64,000 bases of DNA from Marsupella aquatica (lineage: Eukaryota > Marchantiophyta): assembly GCA_973895155.1 (NCBI GenBank), contig OZ316895.1, positions 1,302,001-1,366,000 of the forward strand. Direction: 5' to 3'. The notes under the pieces were generated by a model. The model was not told where the DNA came from, ran no database searches, and saw only the letters and a list, made by a program, of their open reading frames with translations. Each line of letters opens with the position of its first letter. Positions within the stretch are counted from its first letter, which is position 1. Made by a program: the position numbers and the translations under genes. Positions 1-11,557 of the stretch are shown here, piece after piece.

Positions 1-1397
1 ATTCACGAGATTACAAGTGGACTTGGATCTCTGTTGGGCCAATGGGCAAAATTCTTGGGAGCTACAGTGATCGGGACAGTGTCGTCAGAGGATGAAATCA
101 CCAAAGGAAAGGAGACTGGTGTCGACCATGTCTTTCTGTACACCAATTTCCAGGAGAATGTTCTGAAAATTACCGATGGCGCAGGAGTAGCTGCAGTGTA
201 TTCGATTGGCGGATACCCGATCGCAGGTTATTCTCTCCCGCACATTGGAGTGGAGTGTAGAATTTTCCGTCTCTTATTGTCAGCTATCGTTATGCTCTTC
301 AGTAAATGATTCATACTCCTTTTCCTCAACTCTTGAGAAACGAACAGGAATTCTGGAAATTTTAATATTGATAGTATTAAATTTTCTACAGCCTACTGCC
401 ACAATGCACATGCGTAGAGTGATTGATACGCCTGCTGAAGTATCTACCATGGTAATAATACCGTGTAGGAACTTCTGCATGGTGAAGTGGACTTCTATAG
501 ACTCATTGACATAATTATGAAAATTTCCTTTACGCAAGACGTTATTTACGCTAGTAGGAGCCAACGTCTGGCCAGTAATTACGCTATCCATCGGGATGGT
601 AAGGATTCGTTGCGATGTGCTTGTCAAGATGTGGCAAATTAAGTTACTTTCTCAATCTTGATTAGCTAGCTTGAGGCGGTGTTGTGTTTTCCTTTGCAGG
701 ATCTTTCGGCTCCGTTGCATCCAACGGGATGTTAGTTATCACAGGGGGTCCCAACATTACTGAAGTTGGCGAGATAGAGAGCAGTTTCTCTGTTGCTTGT
801 CCTGTCTTGCAGGACTTCCTTGACAAACGGGAAGACCTTCTTGGTGCTACTGCGGAGCTTTTCTCCTTCATTCAATCGAACGCACTCTCGGTCCTGGTGA
901 AGGACAAGGCGAGTATTTCTACATACATGTTATCCATGACATCTGGGAGAGTCTTGTCTGTTTCTTGTTTGCAACCAGGATTTTGTAATCCGTCCGAAGC
1001 GGGTAGAGGGAGTACCAAAATCCTGGTTTCAATCAGTTCGCATTTATTTTGTCCCTTATTCTGTCAAACAACCCAATACTCTCATTCCATCCTCGAGTAG
1101 CCATGGGTCTGGGAGAGAGGTAAAGCTGATGATAGTCTTCCCTTGAAGGGCTTTCGATTCTGTTGGTTGAACTGGACGGTACTGAGACAATCAGACAGAC
1201 GCAAGTTTGTATCAAATACCATGCGCAGACCTCCTGGGTGGATACTGATTTGTGCCTCGGACGTGGTCTTCGTGTTGCAGTATCCCTTGCAGAAGGCGGA
1301 CCAAGCTCTGGATCACTTGGCACGACAAAAAGTATTCGGATCTGTGATACTTACACCTGCAGTTCCTGACCCTAAAGACATCCCTCATGGATCATGA
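1..1397 (+). CDS. Quinone oxidoreductase (zeta-crystallin-like, MDR family), 3' part
   Basis: NAD(P)H-dependent quinone reductase of the medium-chain dehydrogenase/reductase family, cut by the left window edge. Exons fit as 1-226, 700-908 and 1281-1397; the joined frame is open for 183 residues to the TGA at 1395-1397. Exon 1 carries the nucleotide-binding stretch (SGLGSLLGQWAKFLGATVIG). Exon 2 has the following strand and the helix with REDLLGATAELFSFI. Exon 3 ends with the family-typical YPLQKADQALDHLA and GSVILTP. The first intron is GT-AG and phase 1. The second (909-1280) only restores the family sequence VLVKDK/YPLQKA if it starts with GC (AAG|GCGAGT), so it is a GC-AG intron. The N-terminal catalytic domain lies outside the window. 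The family call is firm; the substrate is not known. Confidence 0.85.
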
Positions 1398-2126
1398 GTT
1401 TAACTTTGAGTAATATGTGACAGGTCAACTTAGCCAATACCTGTCACCAAGCGACCTCTTGAAAATAAAATAGAGGAGGTGTGCATCACCTTTGAGTTCG
1501 GAACCTTGTATAAAAAGGTTGAAAAGTTTTTGAAAGAGTCATTTTATATCAAGATTATTATCTGCTCTACGTTTTTCGACAATTGATGAAGCCCTCAAGT
1601 CCACTCCCCAACACACGTATATTACAGCAAACAGAAGTAAGGGTTTCACACAATATCCACGTATACCCAAATCATAAACATATATGTGACAGCACGTAAG
1701 GGCATTGGCATCATAATTTAGTGGTGAGCAGCTCTACATATGGTGGCGGCTTGACTACCAGTAGAACATGCTATTAACCTCTGTTCTCAATACAGTCCCC
1801 TCTCGGTAACACCACAAATACACTTCTGAGGAACTGATTACAACGAGATCTCATCTTCCGCATAAGTCCTACGGACGAGAAATCGTCCACTTAGATCTTC
1901 ATAGTACTTCGAACCCCAGGTTGTATTGCATACTACTTTGTACTTGCCTCTTCTTCAATAGGCATAACTAGAACAAGTTGAAACGCTAGCTACTGTACTT
2001 CCTAGTCAGAGGCTGCTGGTTCTTCAGTTCCTTCACGAGTCCAAACCAGTAATCCACCAGTCAAAATTGGAGCATGCACTTAAAAATTGAAAGAAAATTC
2101 AGATTTCAGAAAGCTCATCAACCAAG
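1398..2126. other. Intergenic, convergent 3' ends
   Basis: About 730 bp between the stop of the quinone oxidoreductase (+) and the stop of the small minus-strand gene. It probably holds both 3' UTRs. No exon, RNA gene or mobile element is visible here. Confidence 0.5.
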
Positions 2127-2402
2127 CTATTTCCTTTTCTTGCTCGGTACTGACCGGGCGGGTGGCACTTCTTCCTCGTCGTCGCTTCCAGCTTCCGTCC
2201 CCAACACCTCATCCGGCTCTTCAAGAGGAGTATTTTGCTTGAGCAAGTATTCTCCAAGAAAGCCCATACATTTTCCTTTCAGTTCCATCAATGCAGAAGA
2301 CAGAGAACTGTGATCTCCTGAGGCGCTCGCTGGGAGATGCTCCTGTGCGCTCAGGACAATGGTTGCTCTTGCCAATGGACTAGGACTCGATTGCTCATCC
2401 AT
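2127..2402 (-). CDS. Small acidic protein of 91 aa, unknown (possibly GON7-like)
   Basis: Open frame of 91 codons starting MDEQSSPSPLARA and ending in a basic tail PSKKRK. The middle (SSLSSALMELKGKCMGFL) reads as an amphipathic helix. It is followed by an acidic stretch (GSDDEEEV). Immediately upstream, in transcription direction, is a good 3' splice site (pyrimidine tract, then CTGCAG, about 10 bp before the ATG), so the start codon probably sits near the beginning of an exon after a 5' UTR intron. The frame is also open upstream, but that stretch has no coding look. Overall order (beta-like N-terminus, helix, acidic tail, basic end) recalls GON7-type KEOPS subunits. That is only a resemblance in layout and needs a profile search. 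No membrane segment or signal peptide is visible. Confidence 0.5.
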   Translation of the reverse strand: MDEQSSPSPLARATIVLSAQEHLPASASGDHSSLSSALMELKGKCMGFLGEYLLKQNTPLEEPDEVLGTEAGSDDEEEVPPARSVPSKKRK

Positions 2403-2924
2403 GATGTCGAACCTGCAGTAAAACTGAAATCTGAGAACTGAATCAAATGACAGTCTCAAATCTTCCATGTTACATCTTTCACAAGCAAATATGGATATAA
2501 GGAGCTCGCACCACAGCACAACGCAGGGCAGAAGTCCTGCTTGCCACGAAGGAGTAATGGGTGCCTACAAGTATGTGAAGGAGCTGTCAGTTCAGTGTTT
2601 TTGGAAGTCAGGCATCGGATCCTGCAGATCTTGTCTTGCAAACCGAGTGTTTACATAGTTCATTGCAACTAGTTTACATAGTTCATGTGCAGTCTCCTTC
2701 GGCGATTTCCCTTATCTTCCGTTGTGGGAAACTAGGTTTTCGAATATGATCAGTGAGTTCTCGTTCGACGTTCTACATTAACCTTTGATTCATTGACATG
2801 GACAGAGCTTTCTTGCATAAAATAAAAGACGTAGTAAAAGATTATATAGATAAATGGCCATGAAGACCAGCTAACCGGGAAAAAAATTAGTGCCGCAACT
2901 TCCTCGGTGAGTGAAGTTCTTACA

Positions 2925-3043
2925 CTCAATCTCTCTGACAGTTGAATTCCACGTCAGGGTCATCGAGCTCCAGAAGCTCCACAACATTCCCCACAGTGCC
3001 CATGTCTAATCCATTCCTTAATGCTCGCCAACAAAGCTCCTCG
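2925..3043 (-). pseudogene. Orphan coding-like exon (38 codons and stop)
   Basis: On the minus strand this stretch reads EELCWRALRNGLDMG followed by an acidic C-terminus (ELDDPDVEFNCQRD) and TGA. It is preceded by a plausible 3' splice site (CTTACCTTCGAG|GAG). No matching upstream exon was found in the next 1 kb, and an in-frame TAA lies about 40 bp upstream. It is either the last exon of a gene whose other exons I cannot recognise or a left-over fragment. It does not join in frame to the 91-aa gene downstream because it ends in a stop. Confidence 0.35.
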
Positions 3044-3076
3044 AAGGTAAGCAGAATATGATGTATGTTGCGAGCA

Positions 3077-3099
3077 AGGGTTTAGGGTTTAGGGTTTAG
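3077..3099 (+). repeat. Short interstitial telomere-type repeat, (AGGGTTT)x3
   Basis: Three perfect copies of the plant telomere heptamer. Read on the minus strand this is a triple telo-box (AAACCCTA), a motif common in plant promoters and 5' regions. It lies just upstream of the orphan minus-strand exon. Confidence 0.8.
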
Positions 3100-4946
3100 C
3101 AATCTAGTATAATGAACTATTGCGATCGTGTGGGAGTGCTTTAAAGGATCCGCGCACACAACAGACCTGGCAAGTGAGGGGAAGAGACGAGCTAAACAGG
3201 AGAGAGAGGCTGCAATTGTTTACGTGCGAGTAAGCAGGCGAAACCCAGGGATTTTCCCAACGTATGATCCTCAGTGAGGAACTATACATCCAGAGAGAGA
3301 CACAAAGACAGAGAGAGTAATCACCTTCAGAAGTAAATCGAGCGTCACGTCTCGAGACTCCCTGTCTCGAGTCCCACCTCGAAAGTCAACCACAAAACAA
3401 GTCGAAGGAACGATCCTCTATGTCCAGAGAGATTTGAACGTCCCTCAATTCACGAACTCTGTACAATGACCACCTCCCGCCGTCTCCCGACCCTCGAATA
3501 ACACTTGTGGAGAAATATTTGGTGCTCTAATCTGCTCCCGCTGTCGTCTTTCTGAAGTTCCGTGTCATTAGATCGTTGTCGTTATGACACGCAGACTGTC
3601 CTGGTGTTCTTCAGACTCTGGATGTTATTCGTATCTCTAGTTAGGGACACTGACCAAATCTGTTTGGACTTGTAAGAGTGCGATGGAGGCACTCTCTTGT
3701 TCCCATGGCCCAAAGTACTTTATTTATGCCTCGAAGTATTTCCACACATGTATGGCCGTTGGTCTTTCTGTGTGCAGTACCACGGACGTAGGCTCAAAGT
3801 TGTCTTCTTATTTATTGTCAGGTTGCTTTACACAATTGCCCAGAACATATGTCACTTTGGGTAACATGCTCTGTGACAAAGTTGCATACTTCCGACAAAG
3901 TTGAATACTAAAATGATGGCAGCTGGACCCCAAGATTAACTCGTTTATAAATTTAAACGATGTTGCCAGGGGCTGTCCACTACAAGAAATGTTTGTCCCA
4001 AGTTCTTCACTCTGGTTGACCTAACATCACTCTACTAACTTCAAGATAAGTAATTGTACTCCTTTTCGCTCGCCTTCTCTGAAAGCTGAACAGCAGGCAG
4101 TGATGCAGGAAGGTTCTAACCATTTTCCTGGGGCAGTGAATTGTTGAAACATCACTTCTTGTGTAGACTGATTATATAAATCAATATGCATAAAAGTACT
4201 CGTTACTGATACCCCTCTCGTTCTTACAACCTCTACTTCGTGGTTTGCGATGTCAACGTAAGCCCGGGTCGAGAATGTAGTGAACAGACATTGGAGCTCC
4301 ATAAACCATGCAACCCCCTAAGCAATTGCAAGCTTTGAAGGATTTTCTCGAACCAATCGCAAAGTTGACAAATCAGCGTGATCTAAAACGTACGATTATG
4401 CAACAGTGGGCATCGAAACTGTCAACTTCACCGGTCCTATGTTCTATGAAGAACCATTACTCAAAGTAAAACCGGTACCAATTAGGGACGGCAACTGAGA
4501 GATACTACTGATATGTTTGGGAAGACACCAAACACATGTAGTGGGCAGTATTTTAGAGTAGCAGATCATTGCAACAATTTAGGGTTTTTGGACAGAAATC
4601 AGTAGGTGCACGGAATCACTGAGAAAACAGTAAGGAATCTCCGAATTAAGACCTTCGAATTCACAGCTCGACGACTCCAAAATTGCAGAACTATTAAGGG
4701 GAAATCAACCCAAACATCCTTATGGACTTTCGTTCTGATGATTCAAACCCTGAAGGACAACTACACAGGAAGTGAAGCAGATAACAATAGTCCAGTTTTA
4801 TGGGTACCTACTACATTTACAATATCTTCCTAAGCCGCTTTTCAAGAATCCCTAATCTCTTCATGTTGACAACTAAACCTCACCTACCCAGCTCTAATAT
4901 ATTTCACTTGCTGACTAATACATTTTCATCTTTACAGAACAGTTGA
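3100..4946. other. Intergenic, no gene recognised
   Basis: Contains several short open frames, the longest 91 codons at 4027-4302 on the minus strand, none with recognisable domains or convincing splice context. A single telomere-like AGGGTTT occurs near 4580. I see no mobile element or RNA gene. Confidence 0.4.
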
Positions 4947-6491
4947 CTAGCTTGAAGATGCAATGGACTTGGTTCTCGTTGGTGTCCCGCCTAATGATCT
5001 CGAATTTGAAGACATCATCTTAGGATTGTTCCTGACAATAATTTTCTTCCTTACACTGCCTTCCTGCTTATCCCTTCCACTGGTGAACGCTCCTGCGTCA
5101 TCTGTGCCGAATTTTCCAGTCGGCGTCCTCGTGTTGCCCGGTCTGCTCGTATGACCAGAACCTCGAGAAGCAGAGAGCGGTGGTCTCTCATCATCAGAAG
5201 ATGGAATAAACTTCTCCATTTCCTCCGGTGAGAGCAACCTCGCTGCAGCACGTAGTTTCGATCTTTGCTCGGCATCTTGATGATCCCTCCTTTTCCACAA
5301 CTCTTTCACTGCATCTTCAACGCTTTCCACCTTGTGACAAGCCCCACGACAAACGGCACATACATATCGGAGATTATCATCATTTTGATACTGGAAGAAC
5401 TGCTCATCGCTGATCCCATCACACCAACAGTGCACCCAATGCTCGCAGGAGTCACAGCATACCATAGGAGTCACCTCCGAGTCCCTGTATACCTTCAAGC
5501 ACACTGGACAGTACTTGTCCTTCACAAACAGCCGCCCGCATGCATCACATGTGGTGAATGCCATAAACCATCTAGAACTAACACCGCTCCCAGGAACATT
5601 AGAGTTACAACTGTGGCAGACAGTGTGCTTGGGACACAGGTAAGGGCCCTTCGGTACGTGCTTGAGGGGAGGTTGCTGACAATATATATGAAGCCCTTCA
5701 TCGCACCTTTTGCAGAACATCAATTTGTTGGGATCACCAGCTTGCCTGCAAACCTCACATGAGCGGCACATCCCACACACCCATTGAGTCCAATCGAATA
5801 AATCACGAAACTCGGCCCACCGCTTCACACACTTCCGGTGGTACTTCCTATTGCATGACCGACACGAGAGCATTCGCTTTTCTCTCTCCCCGCCTGCAAT
5901 TTCCATGGAAGAGCAAATCCCACACACAGTTTGTTGGCGGGGCTCTCGTAATTCTTGAGCAGCAGACACCGCGCCCCCATCATGCTTGCTATGCCTGTCC
6001 ACTCCGTGTGCTCCAGCCAGCTCCGCATCACGGGAATTTGCACCGCCTCTGTCGCTTCGGCTTGCAAAACTGTTGCCGTCTGTACCAGCAGACCGGCGAA
6101 CAACCGTGAGCCTGCTGGCCTTCTTACTCACCGCAGTGTTCGGAGTCACCTCCACGACCTTTCTAGTCGACAGCTTTGTCATCTTCTTGCCCCTAAACGG
6201 CCTCTTCGGAGTAGGCATCCCGCCCTCCTCCGCACTGCGGTCTCCCTTCCCATCATGGCCCCCCGTAGGAATTCGCTGCTGCTTGATAGTCTTCTTGACA
6301 TCCTTAAGCAGGCACGGAACAACGACATCAACGGTCTTCTCCCCGCCCAAGAAATCCAGCGACGGCCAAATGTCTTTCGTCAGGATTTGCTGGAGAGGCG
6401 CCTGCGATGGCGAAGGACTTGGATCTCTTCTTCCAAAGGTGCAGTAGCAAATCTTTCGACAAGTGAGAGGACAACCCAGATGAAATGCCAT
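4947..6491 (-). CDS. PHD-finger protein, 514 aa, intronless
   Basis: Nuclear chromatin-reader type protein resembling the Arabidopsis At3g52100/At3g08020 group. The family-typical N-terminus (MAFHLGCPLTCRKICYC) supports this start. Residues 60-180 are basic and low-complexity (PTPKRPFRGKKM). Zinc-binding modules follow: PHD 1 about 190-242 (C190, C193, C210, C213, H218, C221, C239, C242); PHD 2 about 245-289 with DEGLHIYC; a Cys-rich linker at 292-331; and a third PHD at about 328-381 (CCDSCEHWVHCWCD). The C-terminal about 130 residues are charged and Ser-rich (PSSDDERPPLSASRGSG). The reading frame is unbroken over 1.5 kb, which suggests either a naturally intronless gene or an old retrocopy that kept its frame. 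No membrane segment is present. Family assignment is firm; the histone mark read is not predictable by eye. Confidence 0.9.
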   Translation of the reverse strand: MAFHLGCPLTCRKICYCTFGRRDPSPSPSQAPLQQILTKDIWPSLDFLGGEKTVDVVVPCLLKDVKKTIKQQRIPTGGHDGKGDRSAEEGGMPTPKRPFRGKKMTKLSTRKVVEVTPNTAVSKKASRLTVVRRSAGTDGNSFASRSDRGGANSRDAELAGAHGVDRHSKHDGGAVSAAQELREPRQQTVCGICSSMEIAGGEREKRMLSCRSCNRKYHRKCVKRWAEFRDLFDWTQWVCGMCRSCEVCRQAGDPNKLMFCKRCDEGLHIYCQQPPLKHVPKGPYLCPKHTVCHSCNSNVPGSGVSSRWFMAFTTCDACGRLFVKDKYCPVCLKVYRDSEVTPMVCCDSCEHWVHCWCDGISDEQFFQYQNDDNLRYVCAVCRGACHKVESVEDAVKELWKRRDHQDAEQRSKLRAAARLLSPEEMEKFIPSSDDERPPLSASRGSGHTSRPGNTRTPTGKFGTDDAGAFTSGRDKQEGSVRKKIIVRNNPKMMSSNSRSLGGTPTRTKSIASSS

Positions 6492-7440
6492 GAATGTGAG
6501 CGAGCGATCAGTCAGTACCGTCCCGCAGTTGGGGAAGTGGATTCCTATTCCAATTCCAAACTTGAGGTCATCTCATTCTCGCACATCGCCTAAACAGAAT
6601 CAGAAGGACAAGAAACATCGAGAGGAAATCTCGGTTGACTGGTCCTACCACCTATTTATTGTGTTGTTCTTTGCACGAGCTTTCTCGCTTTCAAGTTTCA
6701 ACCAAATGATTTGTCATTTCGTTCGTGGTGGTCGAGGTCGAGGTCGAGGTTACGATGGCAGACATTGAAAGAAGGATCATTCCGGGTCACGATGTATTTA
6801 CGCAGATACAGCGAGTTCTGGATAAGTGCACACTCCCGCGAGGAAGCCAACGGTGTGTACTTAACGAGGGTTCGCACAAGTGCACAAACTTACAGTATGT
6901 AACTACACTGTCCACCGCAAATTAGTGTAATAGTTTAGTCACACTAAATGCCTAGCCTTTCAAAATTTTACATCTCACATAAAAATAGCTGAAATTAGTG
7001 TTAGTCACACTAGTTGCCTAGCCCTTCAAATTTTACATTTACATCTCACATAAAATAGTGCAACTCACATTATTTCAGGTGTCACTCTAATTTCAGGTCA
7101 TATGAAATCACACATTTGGTCTCACTAATTGTTTTACAACTCACATAAAATAGCATGACACATTATTTCAGGTCACATGAGTCACACTTTTGGTCTCACT
7201 AATTGAGGTGTTGGCCTTGAAGATACTGCACACTGAAAATAGAGACATAAACTGAGACTCAAGCGGACTCTCAATACAAAGTAAAGTGTGTGACATAGCA
7301 TATTTAATTAGTGAGATTTGTGTTAGAAAAAAATACTCACACAATTTAGTGCAAGTCACTCTAATTTTGATGTCACACTAATTATATACTCACACTATTT
7401 AAGGTGAACAGTGTACTGTATATAATAGTCATTGAAAGTT
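6492..7440. other. Upstream region of the PHD gene, then degenerate short-motif repeat
   Basis: About 6500-6900 is the likely promoter and 5' UTR of the minus-strand PHD gene. It contains a (GGTCGA) run near 6725-6750. From about 6900 to 7440 the sequence is AT-rich and repeats variants of TCACACTAA and CACATAAAATAG many times without a strict period. No coding potential is seen. Confidence 0.5.
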
Positions 7441-7516
7441 ACACAGAATATATACTTGATGCACCCTTAAAGTGAAAAGTCATTATTTGATGGACCCGTC
7501 TGAGTGGGTTCATTGA

Positions 7517-7708
7517 TTTGAGGTACATCAAGGGTCTGGACTACTCATGGGGTCCATCGAGTAACACATTTCATTGTGGAGGTCTATCAGGTATATCTCT
7601 CTTGAAAGTTGATTTGAGGTCCATCAATGGTCTGGATCACTCATTGGGTCCATCAAGTAGCACTTTTCATTGTGGGGGTCTATCAAGTATATCTCTCTTT
7701 AACTCTCA
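7517..7708 (+). repeat. Two-copy tandem repeat, period 96 bp
   Basis: The block starting TTTGAGGTACATCAAGGGTC at 7517 recurs at 7613 as TTTGAGGTCCATCAATGGTC. The two copies stay aligned to TATATCTCTCTT, with roughly one change per ten bases. Confidence 0.85.
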
Positions 7709-10700
7709 TGCTTCCGGTCTAGAGTGAAGGCTCTAAACCCTGACTAGAGGGCATCATGACCGTGCAGGTGGAGGTGGAAAATGGGGATTGGGGCAAGTCA
7801 CTGGAAAACATTTGAACCTGAATAGGCAAAATTGTAGGTAATGGTGTGAATGTCAACCAACAAGTAGACAATCTATGTTTTCACAATTTTCACAATTTTT
7901 TTAATGTCAACCAACAAGTGGACAATAATTTTTTTGTCCTCACCAGTCTATGTGTATGTTCAATCCCTGATAAAAAAACTACAATGTGAAGTTCTTGTTT
8001 AGAGTGAAGCCTGTACACCATTACTCATGGAAGTTTCAAAGTCATGGAACAGGTGGGGCAGGCAACAGTGAGTTTGAACAAAGCTCAGGCAGTCAGGCTA
8101 GCAGTTTATTCATGTGCTAGTGGTTTTTATACATGCAACGGGCCCCTTTATTAGTCAAGATTCTTGTGACTTCCTTAGTCAGTTGTATGTCCGTGGCCTG
8201 AAAGTGATCCCCTACCTCATACTCTACTTAAATATGACTTGCACTTATCAATTAGTGTAAGTCACAGGAAATGTAAACATGATGATCAATGTGCATGAAC
8301 TCTTATAAAGGGTTTGCACTGATATATTTGTCGTTTAGTGCAACCCTATTTGTACCTCGATTTGTACTAATGACAAGTGCAAAATGGTTGAAAAAGGGTA
8401 CAATGGATGTATATTAGATACCCAGGTTTCCTCGAATTGGAGTGTGTTTTGAGTTCTAAACACTTATAATAAGAAATACCTTAGTTTCTTTCTTTCTCAT
8501 GTTTTGTTTATGATATGTCATACTGACAGACGCCTTCCAGGCCATTGGACGATGGTGACAGTTTTTCCTCACCATGAAGATGTCAATGTGCACCTTTATG
8601 GTGTCCAACCCGTCACTCTCCTTGCAGCTTGGATACTCCCTTGACATCCAGTTGCATGTCAAGCGGACTCCTCAAGCAATTGCCTGACCATCTCACTCGT
8701 GCTCTATAAGACAGCCGCTCACCATCATTTACTGTTCAACAATAGTGTGCAGCACGGGCATTATATACTATTCAACAACAGTGTGCAGCACAAGCATTGG
8801 GCTATGATTTTAGGTCCCTAATTACCAAGTCTGAGGATGCTTGATTTGAGTTGTTCTTAGAAAGCTATACCTTTCTGATGTTTCCCTCGAACTTAGCTGC
8901 ACTCACCTCCAGCTTGTGGACAACAACTAAACTGGGTGTGGGTTTGGGATTAGGGCAAAGGACTGTTTCCATGCACAAATTGTGGTAGGAATATTCTCTA
9001 TGACATTAGAGTTGTACATAAAAATAGAGAGGATGATGATGACCACTTTGATCACATGTTAAAACTGAGTCACCATAAAATCTTCTGAGAAGTTGCTTAA
9101 CCCAAAAAATATCATGTGAGTTATATCTTCCTCTCCTGCTAGATATTGAGCAACCACTAGTTGATGTTGATGTCAAAGTGCAATTCACCAAACTAGTGAT
9201 GTGAAAGTGAAACTCACCCTATACTTGAATCAAAATGGTGGTCCACTCATCTGGTTTCAAACACTTTTCATATATGTATGTATCTATCTACATATTATAG
9301 TATGCAATCTTGCTATGTCCTTCTCATGGTTTGTTTACAAAATGTCATTATAGCGAGAAGTCTCCTTGACAGTTTGATTACATTGACATGTTTTGCTACC
9401 ATGAGAGGGGCCTTGAGGTATCACTATGCTGTCACTTTCCTAATCCAACCCGTCACTCTTCCTACCGGTTGCATACACCTTGAAATCAAATTATCAGGCC
9501 ACCTCCGCAAACCAAGAGGTTTCTGATTTAAAACCGAATAGCATAAGCCATCTGTCGGTGACACTTGGCGCACCAAGTAAAGTGGGTCGATAATGAGCAT
9601 GTGGGACATTTTATGGTGTCTGCATACCTGGAGAAATGATAGTTTAAGACATTCACTCTCCAATATGGGAAAGTTGCTCTTCCCACAATGACACCTTGCA
9701 CTAAAGACCATTCGGTAATAACAAAAAAGCTGTCACCAAATTTGTCAAAAACAAAAGTAGCTCAAACTGAGGGTTTTTGAATCTTCAAGAATAAGGCCTT
9801 GGCAGATTAGCTTGTCGGACTTCCGGTTTCAATGATGCCAAACCTTTATCTACATCAGAAATTATTCAAATACGCTTTGTCATTGTCCTACATGTACATA
9901 CCTGTAAATATACAAATTGTAACGGTTTTGTGCCTTTTGCCAAGTTCTTGGTTTTGTAGCACTTTTCCTTTTGTTTTGTGCAACCAATGGAAAATCCTTT
10001 TCGCCTTCTGGATTCTCCATATGATTTGTGGCTATTGGACTGTTTTGGTTGTACATAACCGACAAGTTCCCGTGACTGTTTTCCCTCTGGCTTGGGGTCT
10101 TCACATGATAACAATTCAGACTGATAGATTACTAAAATTGAGCAAGCATGATTGGCGCTAAAGGTGGCCAAAGTTTTCTGGATACATTATTATTCTAGCT
10201 ATAATGGTGTAAAGGATATAGATAATTATTGGCATCGATGGAACAATAATAATTTTGTCTCTTTGCATAGATTGGAAAAGGAAAGAATCGTATTAAAGCT
10301 CTCCTACTTCAGTCTGTTCTGTACTGTTAGGTATTTACTCAAGGTCTAGGGTTACGACATGTACCATAGTTAAGCTAACCATAGTCGGAGACGTGGTTAG
10401 GTTAACTAGGATGCACACTATATGCCAAGCGGTGTTTGCTTGGATAAGTGAAACTTAGGCTCATTGTTATAGAGCCACTTGAGAAATGAGGAGAGCTTAC
10501 ACTGTGGAGACTTGGTATGGCCGACGGGCTTAGAGTTCAGTAAAGCTCTCTTGTGTGTTCTTGTGGACGTAGTCTCGAGGAGGTGAACCACGTATCTCTT
10601 GTGTCGACTACTTGCGCGTTGGATGTGTCATGTGCTTACCGTTACGAGTGTCGTTATTGCTCAACATGTACATCATTGGTGTGGAAATTTCAGTGCTTGG

Positions 10701-10808
10701 AAATTGCACTGTAGAACTCCTTTCCAATGATCTACACTGATCCACCTCTAGAAATCCTTTCTAAGTTGTGTCAAGAGAAGACTCAAAGATCATGCAAATG
10801 CAATCAAT
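7709..10808. other. Intergenic, AT-rich, diverged repeats, no gene
   Basis: A direct repeat of AATGTCAACCAACAAGTRGACAAT lies at about 7850 and 7904. Two diverged copies of an unknown segment sharing CCAACCCGTCACTCT occur at about 8500-8660 and 9320-9510. Open frames are short and unrecognised; no RNA gene was seen. Confidence 0.4.
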
Positions 10809-10816
10809 GTGCAGGG

Positions 10817-11143
10817 CTCGGGGGGGTCACTTCCACGGAAGTGACACATCACGTGCGACGAAGTATAGGCCCATTTAAATGGGTGTGGCGGAAGACTTCC
10901 AAAGTTTGGTGGAAGAACACATAGGGCATGTTTTATTGATTGGTCGACTTTAAAGAACACATAGGCCTATTTAATTGCAAAAATACTTTCTATAAAGTTT
11001 TTAGGGGTTTTTTAATAAAAAATGACAAAATTTTAAGAAAGAAAAGGCTTTGCAAAAAAATATTTTTCACTTTAAAGTTAGGGGGGTCAAACCCTAAAAC
11101 GTCGCACGCGATGTATGACCCTCCATATAGTGACCCCCCCGAG
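10817..11143 (+). mobile_element. Non-autonomous TIR DNA transposon, copy 1 (hAT-like, 8-bp TSD)
   Basis: A 327-bp element bounded by perfect 15-bp terminal inverted repeats (CTCGGGGGGGTCACT at the left, its complement ending at 11143). An identical 8-bp direct repeat GTGCAGGG flanks it at 10809-10816 and 11144-11151: a target-site duplication. A subterminal inverted pair lies inside (ATCACGTGCGACG at 10848-10860; CGTCGCACGCGAT at 11100-11112). The interior is AT-rich and non-coding. A nearly identical copy in inverted orientation is at 37754-38084. Eight-base target duplications fit the hAT superfamily, but the G-run ends are not typical hAT ends, so the superfamily is an inference. Confidence 0.85.
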
Positions 11144-11151
11144 GTGCAGGG

Positions 11152-11549
11152 AAGAGCCAACTTCTGTCTTGTTTGCCCCTATAGCTGTCCACAGATGCTA
11201 GCACAGCTAGTAGTAAGCACAGTCATTGTTGGGGTGTGACTCTGGTTGCAATCATCTGTAGGTGCATTGGAATCTTGATACTTAGAGCGCACAAATTCTA
11301 ACGTGCATTGGAACTGATTCAATTTTGATCCCCTGAACAAACCCAATTCCAGCAAAGTCAATTTTGCAAGGGTGAGAGAAAGGTAGAGTGAATGGATAAA
11401 GAAACAGAGGATGCGTGGTTGAGACCTGACCTTGATGGAGTGATCTCTGAGCATTGAGAGAACAAAAATGTAACGACTCTGATGTGTTGCTTGGAGCTCG
11501 GACTTCAAACTCGTCACGATCGAGGAAGGCAAGTTGCAATGATGGTCAT
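11152..11549. other. Spacer between two TIR elements
   Basis: About 400 bp of unique-looking sequence; minus-strand open frames here are short and unrecognised. Confidence 0.4.
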
Positions 11550-11557
11550 GGGATTGC

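Noticed and set aside
5265-6593. Several plus-strand frames of 150-210 codons
   Set aside because: They lie antisense to the PHD-finger gene and lack any domain; the Cys/His pattern is only on the minus strand.
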